This document shows, one piece after another, positions 59,467 to 64,000 of a DNA stretch of 64,000 bases. The stretch's first letter is position 1, and each line of letters begins with the position of its first letter. The stretch lies in the NCBI RefSeq assembly GCF_039521745.1, contig NZ_BAAACT010000004.1; one strand, 5' to 3'. Source of the stretch: Faecalicatena contorta (GTDB lineage: Bacteria > Bacillota > Clostridia > Lachnospirales > Lachnospiraceae). The translations under genes were made by a program, and so were the position numbers. The notes beneath the pieces were generated by a model. It did not search any database and was not told the origin of the DNA. It saw nothing but the letters and a program-made list of their open reading frames with translations.

Positions 59467-59584
59467 TAATAGAAAAGTGCCCGGTACTTTCCTATTATAT
59501 AAAACCCTCCAGGGGATGCACGCGCTTCGATGCTGCAGACGTATATCATGGCGTGCGGATTGTGCCGTTGAAAGGAGGATGTTT

Positions 59585-61393
59585 ATGAAACAACTTTATA
59601 CCAAATGGGGGAAGGAACTTGACAGGGAGCATGTGCTGGAGGAATATCCGAGGCCCCTTATGGTAAGGGACAGCTATATCAATCTTAACGGGGAATGGGA
59701 ATGCGCTTTTACAAAAGCTTTTTCCATGCCGTCGGAATATGACGGACATATCCTGGTGCCCTTTTCTCCGGAATGTGTTCTGTCCGGTGTGGGGAGGCAG
59801 CTTCAACCGGATGAATATCTTTGGTACAGGAGAACCTTTGAGATGCCGCAGCCGGATGACTGCCAGGTTAGCGGAGAGACAAAAACCGGCAGGAAGGCCG
59901 GTAGGCGGCTGCTTCATTTTGGAGCGGTGGATCAGTCCTGTGTAGTTTTTATTAACGGCAGGCGGGCCGCGCGGCATACAGGCGGTTATCTGCCTTTTGA
60001 GGCGGATATCACGGCATATTTAAAACCAGGAGAAAATGAAATCGTGCTGGCTGTAAAGGATCTGAGCGATACTTCCTATCATGCCAGGGGAAAGCAGAAG
60101 CTAGACAGAGGCGGCATGTTCTACACGGCTCAGAGCGGGATCTGGCAGACTGTTTGGATGGAGGACGTGCCGGAACAGTATATACTGAGTATTCATGCAG
60201 AGCCGGATTTTGACGAAAAAAAGGTACGGATTACGGTGGAGGCAAATGCGGATATTCCGGTTGAAATCCGTGTCAGAAAGCCGGGGTTATATAGCAGTCC
60301 TATGTGTGCGCCCGGCGACGTGACAGATTGGGGAATCCAGGAAATACAGGACTGGGGCAGTGCGCGGGGGATGCCGGGAGCTGAGATTGAGGTTTCTCTG
60401 CCCGAGGTATGTTCGTGGACATGTGAGGAGCCTTTTCTTTACTATTTTACCGTGGAATTGGGGGAGGACAGGGCAGAAAGTTATTTTGCTATGCGGACGT
60501 TTACAATTGAGCCTGACCAGACTGGGGTACCCAGAATCTGCCTGAATCATAAAGTACAGTTTCAGAAAGGCGTGCTGGATCAGGGGTACTGGCCGGACGG
60601 GCTTTATACGGCGCCATCAGACGAGGCGTTTATATTCGATATACAGTCCATGAAAGATATGGGATTTAATATGATACGCAAACATATTAAGATTGAACCC
60701 CAGAGGTGGTATTATCACTGCGACCGGCTGGGTATGGTTGTTTGGCAGGATATGGTGAATGGGGGCGGAACGTATAAACCGTGGTTCGTGACTTATGCAG
60801 CCACCATATTGTCCTGGAGGAGCCGGAAGATCAGGGATGTGTACACCAGGCTTCTGGCCAGAGAAAGGAAAGAAGGACGTCTGGAATTTATAAAGGAGAT
60901 GAAAGAGACGGCAGAGCGGCTGAAGGGGCACCCAAGCATTGCTGTATGGGTAATATTTAATGAAGGATGGGGGCAGTTCCAGACTGTGGATATGACGCAG
61001 ATTTTGAGAAAATCAGATCCCTCCCGTCTGATTGACCAGGCCAGCGGATGGTTCGACCAGGGAGGCGGAGATTTACAGAGCCTTCATAATTACTTTTTTA
61101 AGCTTCGGATAAAACCGGAGGAGAGAAGGGCTGTGGTTCTGTCTGAATACGGCGGCTATTCGATGAGACAGGAGGGCCACAGCGCCTGCCTGACTCAGTA
61201 TGGATATGGAATATATACGGATAGAGGAAAGCTCAACCGGGCGTATAAAAAGCTGGAAAAAGAGGTGGAAGCGTTGATCCCCGAAGGACTGTGCGCAAGC
61301 GTCTATACACAACTTTCGGATGTGGAAGAAGAAGTGAATGGGGTATTTACGTATGATCGTGAGGTTAGGAAAATAGGGGGACGCTCTATATAA
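59585..61393 (+). CDS. GH2-family beta-glycosidase
   Basis: A 602-residue enzyme with the GH2 layout: sugar-binding jelly roll (about 20-170, INLNGEWECAF, GENEIVLAVKD), Ig-like domain, TIM barrel with acid/base Glu in VIFNEGWGQFQ at about 460 and nucleophile Glu in VVLSEYGGYS at about 520. A beta-galactosidase, mannosidase or glucuronidase is possible. It is shorter than LacZ and cytoplasmic. AAAGGAGG abuts an ATG at 59579, so the ATG at 59585 (spacing 6) is preferred. Confidence 0.85.
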   Translation: MKQLYTKWGKELDREHVLEEYPRPLMVRDSYINLNGEWECAFTKAFSMPSEYDGHILVPFSPECVLSGVGRQLQPDEYLWYRRTFEMPQPDDCQVSGETKTGRKAGRRLLHFGAVDQSCVVFINGRRAARHTGGYLPFEADITAYLKPGENEIVLAVKDLSDTSYHARGKQKLDRGGMFYTAQSGIWQTVWMEDVPEQYILSIHAEPDFDEKKVRITVEANADIPVEIRVRKPGLYSSPMCAPGDVTDWGIQEIQDWGSARGMPGAEIEVSLPEVCSWTCEEPFLYYFTVELGEDRAESYFAMRTFTIEPDQTGVPRICLNHKVQFQKGVLDQGYWPDGLYTAPSDEAFIFDIQSMKDMGFNMIRKHIKIEPQRWYYHCDRLGMVVWQDMVNGGGTYKPWFVTYAATILSWRSRKIRDVYTRLLARERKEGRLEFIKEMKETAERLKGHPSIAVWVIFNEGWGQFQTVDMTQILRKSDPSRLIDQASGWFDQGGGDLQSLHNYFFKLRIKPEERRAVVLSEYGGYSMRQEGHSACLTQYGYGIYTDRGKLNRAYKKLEKEVEALIPEGLCASVYTQLSDVEEEVNGVFTYDREVRKIGGRSI

Positions 61394-61490
61394 GTACAGA
61401 ACGTATATGTGATCTATTGTGTTTTGGAAAATAAAATGCTTTGCTAAGAAATAAAGCATGTGAAGATTGCTTTTATATTAGAAATAATGT

Positions 61491-61545
61491 ACAAGGGAAT
61501 ATCACGCAGAAATATTCGTGAGATATTCCCTTGTTTGTTATTTTT
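61491..61545 (+). terminator. Terminator after the GH2 gene
   Basis: ACAAGGGAATATC (61491-61503) pairs with GATATTCCCTTGT (61522-61534), followed by TTGTTATTTTT. Confidence 0.9.
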
Positions 61546-61737
61546 GAGACTTTTTGAGAGATTATGGCATTGAGAGTGTGTTAAAAGAGGGAAAAACAGG
61601 GGGATTGTCTGGCTAATAAATTTGGGGCATGAAATAAAATTTCTAAGATTGAAGAAAAATTATTTCACAAATATTTGTTAAAAATATAACGAAATTGTGA
61701 ATAATGTACAAATATCAAATCGTTTACATGGTTAATA

Positions 61738-61765
61738 TTGACTTATTGTGAAACTGTGATAAAAT
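61738..61765 (+). promoter_or_regulatory. Promoter of the second sugar transporter
   Basis: TTGACT (61738-61743), 16-bp spacer, TAAAAT (61760-61765), about 120 nt before the ATG. Confidence 0.65.
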
Positions 61766-61892
61766 AAAATTACACAATATAACAGCCGAACATGCATGAT
61801 GAAAGAAAGCTGGCACTAAAAGAAATGAAATCCAGCGATCCATGAAAATAAATTACATGCATAGAGGCACAAATATTAAAGGAGGAGTCATT

Positions 61893-63212
61893 ATGAAACT
61901 GAGTACGATCATGAAAAAGGGGCTTGCCGTTGGTATGATGGGCATTATGGTGGTAAGTCTGGCAGCATGCGGCGGAGGCAAGGAAGAATCAAAAGCAGAT
62001 GCCAAGACAGAAGCAAAAGCTGATGAAGGCGGGTCCGACGCTAAAAGTGATGTGACACTGAAGTTCCAGCAGTGGTGGGGGGCAGAGCTCCCGGACGGAT
62101 ATTTGGATGATATTTGTGCCAAATATGAAGAAGAGACAGGCGTGAAGGTAGAATTATTAACAGCACCATGGGCCGACACCAAGACAGCTATTACAGCAGG
62201 CGCAACGAACGGTACCATTGCAGATATCATCAGTGTAGACGGTGCTTGGCTTTCAGAATTTGTTGATATGGGTATTCTGACTGCTGCTGAAGACGCTGGT
62301 GTAGACAGCAGTCTTGCAAGCGATACATGGAAAGTAGACGGCACCAGCTATGTTGTTCCGGTTCTGAATTTTGCATATCCAATGTATGTGAACATGGACA
62401 TCCTGAAAGAGGCCGGAGTTGAAGCGATTCCAACCACATGGAGTGAACTGAGGGATGCCTGCAAGAAGATTACAGCAGCAGGAAAATCCGCATTTGCATT
62501 GAACCTGGGGACAACAAACGCAAACGGTATCCAGAATGTCTTCATGGGAACTGGCTGGGGATCAGGAATCAGCCTGAAGGATGACAGCGGCGCATACAAG
62601 ACAAAAGACAACGCTGATCTGGCGGCACTCGCTGAGATGTTCAAAGGACTTTATGACGATGGCTCCTTATATCCGGGTATGAGCACACTGGAAGAGTCCG
62701 AGATGACAAGTAACTTTGCAGCAGGCAACTGTGCATTTACAGTAGCATCTGCAGCTACTATGAGCCAGTTTACAGACATCAATTTTGAAGCTACTACGAT
62801 TCCTGTAAAAGATGATTACAAAGACCAGAGTGGTATCTGCTATGCAAGCTGGGCTGTAGGTATTACAGAAAACAGTGAAAATAAGGAAGAAGCAGCTAAA
62901 TTTGTAAACTACCTGCTTGGCGGCATGGATGGAAAAGATGGTTCCGCATCTGCAGGACTGGCGGCTACTATGTCAGCATTCCCGAACAGTACTGTTGCTG
63001 AGCCGGATTACAGCGAGGCACCAAAACAGTTCCAGTCTTACTATGAGTTATACAAGAAGAACTATGTAATCAATGAATTCATTGGCCTTCCTAACGCATC
63101 AGATGTTATGACTTCTATGACAAACGATCTGACTACATATCTTGAAGGTGAAATCGACAGCTCTGCACTGCTTTCAAATTGGCAGGGGTATCTTGACGAA
63201 GCAGGAAAGTAA
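61893..63212 (+). CDS. Sugar ABC transporter substrate-binding lipoprotein
   Basis: A 439-residue solute-binding protein: signal MKKGLAVGMMGIMVVSLAAC with lipobox SLAAC, an acidic/Ala-rich linker, then a family 1 fold (KFQQWWGAELPDGYLDDICAKYEEETGVKV, ADIISVDGAWLSEF, TWSELRDACKKI). AAAGGAGG decides the ATG at 61893 over the upstream frame start at 61842. The ligand is probably a maltodextrin or beta-galactoside, given the preceding GH13 and GH2 genes. It is unlike the binding protein at 13289 in detail. Confidence 0.92.
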   Translation: MKLSTIMKKGLAVGMMGIMVVSLAACGGGKEESKADAKTEAKADEGGSDAKSDVTLKFQQWWGAELPDGYLDDICAKYEEETGVKVELLTAPWADTKTAITAGATNGTIADIISVDGAWLSEFVDMGILTAAEDAGVDSSLASDTWKVDGTSYVVPVLNFAYPMYVNMDILKEAGVEAIPTTWSELRDACKKITAAGKSAFALNLGTTNANGIQNVFMGTGWGSGISLKDDSGAYKTKDNADLAALAEMFKGLYDDGSLYPGMSTLEESEMTSNFAAGNCAFTVASAATMSQFTDINFEATTIPVKDDYKDQSGICYASWAVGITENSENKEEAAKFVNYLLGGMDGKDGSASAGLAATMSAFPNSTVAEPDYSEAPKQFQSYYELYKKNYVINEFIGLPNASDVMTSMTNDLTTYLEGEIDSSALLSNWQGYLDEAGK

Positions 63213-63234
63213 ATAATTTAAAGGTAAATAAGAA

Positions 63235-63272
63235 TGGGGAGCAGGGGGGAATTCCCTGCCCCCCATTTCTAA
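63235..63272 (+). terminator. Hairpin after the binding-protein gene
   Basis: TGGGGAGCAGGG pairs with CCCTGCCCCCCA. The T-run is weak (TTTCT), so partial read-through to the permease, which follows with no clear separate promoter, is expected. Confidence 0.7.
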
Positions 63273-63345
63273 AAAGTGGTTTTAACATTTTCATAAAAGA
63301 TTTTTTGTATATGAAGTTAGAACAGGATAATAGGAGGGACTGATT

Positions 63346-64000
63346 TTGAAGTTAACAGCAAAAAAAACTGCGCCATACAGATATCTTGCCCCAACAATAC
63401 TGTTAATGATTGTTTTTATGGTTATCCCTATCTGCATGGTAATCGGTTACTCTTTTGTGGATGGGGCTGTCGTCTCAAAGAATCCGGATTTTGTCGGATT
63501 GGCAAATTATAAGACCATATTTGCAGACAGCGAGTATTTAGGCGCAATATCGAACACTATCATCTTTGTGGTGGTAAGTGTTGTTGCACATTTGGTTCTG
63601 GGTATGTTATTTGCGATGCTGCTGAATACCAAATATTTTGGGACCAGAACCAAAACAATTGCCCGTGTTATTTATATTCTTCCGTGGGTATTTACGGCAT
63701 CAGTTGTTGCGATTTTGTGGAAATTAATGTTACAGCCGTCGGGTATTGTTAACTATCTTCTGTCCGTTTTTCCGCAGATATCCCAAAATACGGAGTGGCT
63801 GAGTAATAGAGAGCTTGCGTTGGCGGTGATCTGCTTTATCAACATCTGGTGTGGTTATCCGTTTTATATGATTAGCATTCTTGCAGGCCTGCAGGGAATT
63901 TCCGGGGATTTGTATGAGAGTGCGGCAATTGACGGGGCGACAGGTGTTAAGAGTTTTCTGCATATTACCATTCCGCAGCTGAAACCGATTTTGATTAGTA
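63346..64000 (+). CDS. Sugar ABC transporter permease, cut by the window edge
   Basis: A 218-residue visible part of a MalF-like permease beginning at TTG 63346 (Leu codon read as fMet) with AGGAGG at 63332-63337. It has hydrophobic helices (YLAPTILLMIVFMVIPICMVIGY, AISNTIIFVVVSVVAHLVLGML, VIYILPWVFTASVVAILW) and the start of the EAA loop (YESAAIDGATGVKSFLHITIPQL). The TTG start explains why an ATG search misses it. It pairs with the lipoprotein at 61893, and the rest lies beyond 64000. Confidence 0.87.
   Translation, partial: MKLTAKKTAPYRYLAPTILLMIVFMVIPICMVIGYSFVDGAVVSKNPDFVGLANYKTIFADSEYLGAISNTIIFVVVSVVAHLVLGMLFAMLLNTKYFGTRTKTIARVIYILPWVFTASVVAILWKLMLQPSGIVNYLLSVFPQISQNTEWLSNRELALAVICFINIWCGYPFYMISILAGLQGISGDLYESAAIDGATGVKSFLHITIPQLKPILIS

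Larger units (their letters stand above)
61394..61892. other. Intergenic region before the second sugar transporter
   Basis: AT-rich, with a terminator (61491-61545) and a promoter (61738-61765). AATCGTTTACATG (61717-61730, read in reverse TGTAAACGATT) loosely matches a catabolite-responsive cre site just upstream of the -35. Nothing else is seen. Confidence 0.5.

Noticed and set aside
1..64000. CRISPR array, tRNA and rRNA genes
   Set aside because: No regularly spaced repeat-spacer pattern and no cloverleaf or rRNA-like sequence noticed by eye. The tandem repeats found are pairs or palindromes.

Overview
The window looks like the chromosome of a spore-forming Clostridia species, most likely Lachnospiraceae. 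The evidence is the spore genes (cotS-like, yabP, yabQ, spoIIE-like), the block order yabP-yabQ-divIC-spoIIE-tilS-hpt-ftsH shared with Firmicutes, strong AGGAGG ribosome binding sites, YesM/YesN-type two-component systems beside sugar ABC transporters, and a queT-type queuosine precursor transporter. Genus cannot be fixed from sequence reading alone. No rRNA, tRNA or CRISPR array was seen.

Layout. 1-8.7 kb: ECF sigma factor with a membrane beta-propeller partner, tatD, an alpha/beta hydrolase, rsmA, citrate synthase, a lysophospholipase-like hydrolase and a 48-residue charged protein. 8.7-9.7 kb: two copies of a repeated, structured small-RNA gene flanking a giant Y-shaped inverted repeat. 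9.8-19.4 kb: a sugar-utilisation locus (two-component system, lipoprotein, two permeases, GHL6-like glycosidase, SGNH hydrolase), bounded on its other side by a third copy of the RNA. 19.8-22.5 kb: a GH25-LysM muramidase and a divergent XRE repressor / sigma factor pair with three evenly spaced operators. 22.5-31.36 kb: an integrated mobile element of about 8.8 kb bounded by a 20-bp direct repeat. 31.4-49.1 kb: a second two-component system and housekeeping genes (methyltransferase, C39-like protein, queT, asnS, sbcD/yhaN-like pair, cca, cotS-like, phosphoglucomutase). 49.3-57.3 kb: HU and the conserved sporulation / division / tilS / hpt / ftsH block, interrupted by two more giant inverted repeats. 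57.4-64 kb: GH13 and GH2 glycosidases followed by another sugar ABC transporter that runs off the end.

The mobile element carries integrase, a convergent type I toxin-antitoxin candidate, a repressor/Cro-like switch, a primase-polymerase/helicase, several small proteins and one HK97-type major capsid protein. It has no terminase, portal, protease or tail genes. This is what a phage satellite making its own capsid subunit would look like, and it is the most unusual gene set here.

Three non-coding families also stand out. The first is a 142-nt RNA gene in three copies with compensatory changes in its stems and conserved C-rich and UUCCUUU segments that could pair with ribosome binding sites. 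The second is three giant hairpins of about 300-360 bp sharing an architecture (long arm plus two inner hairpins) without obvious sequence identity. The third is a small palindromic repeat (AAAGGGGTC..GACCCCTTT), one copy of which lies in frame inside a histidine kinase gene.
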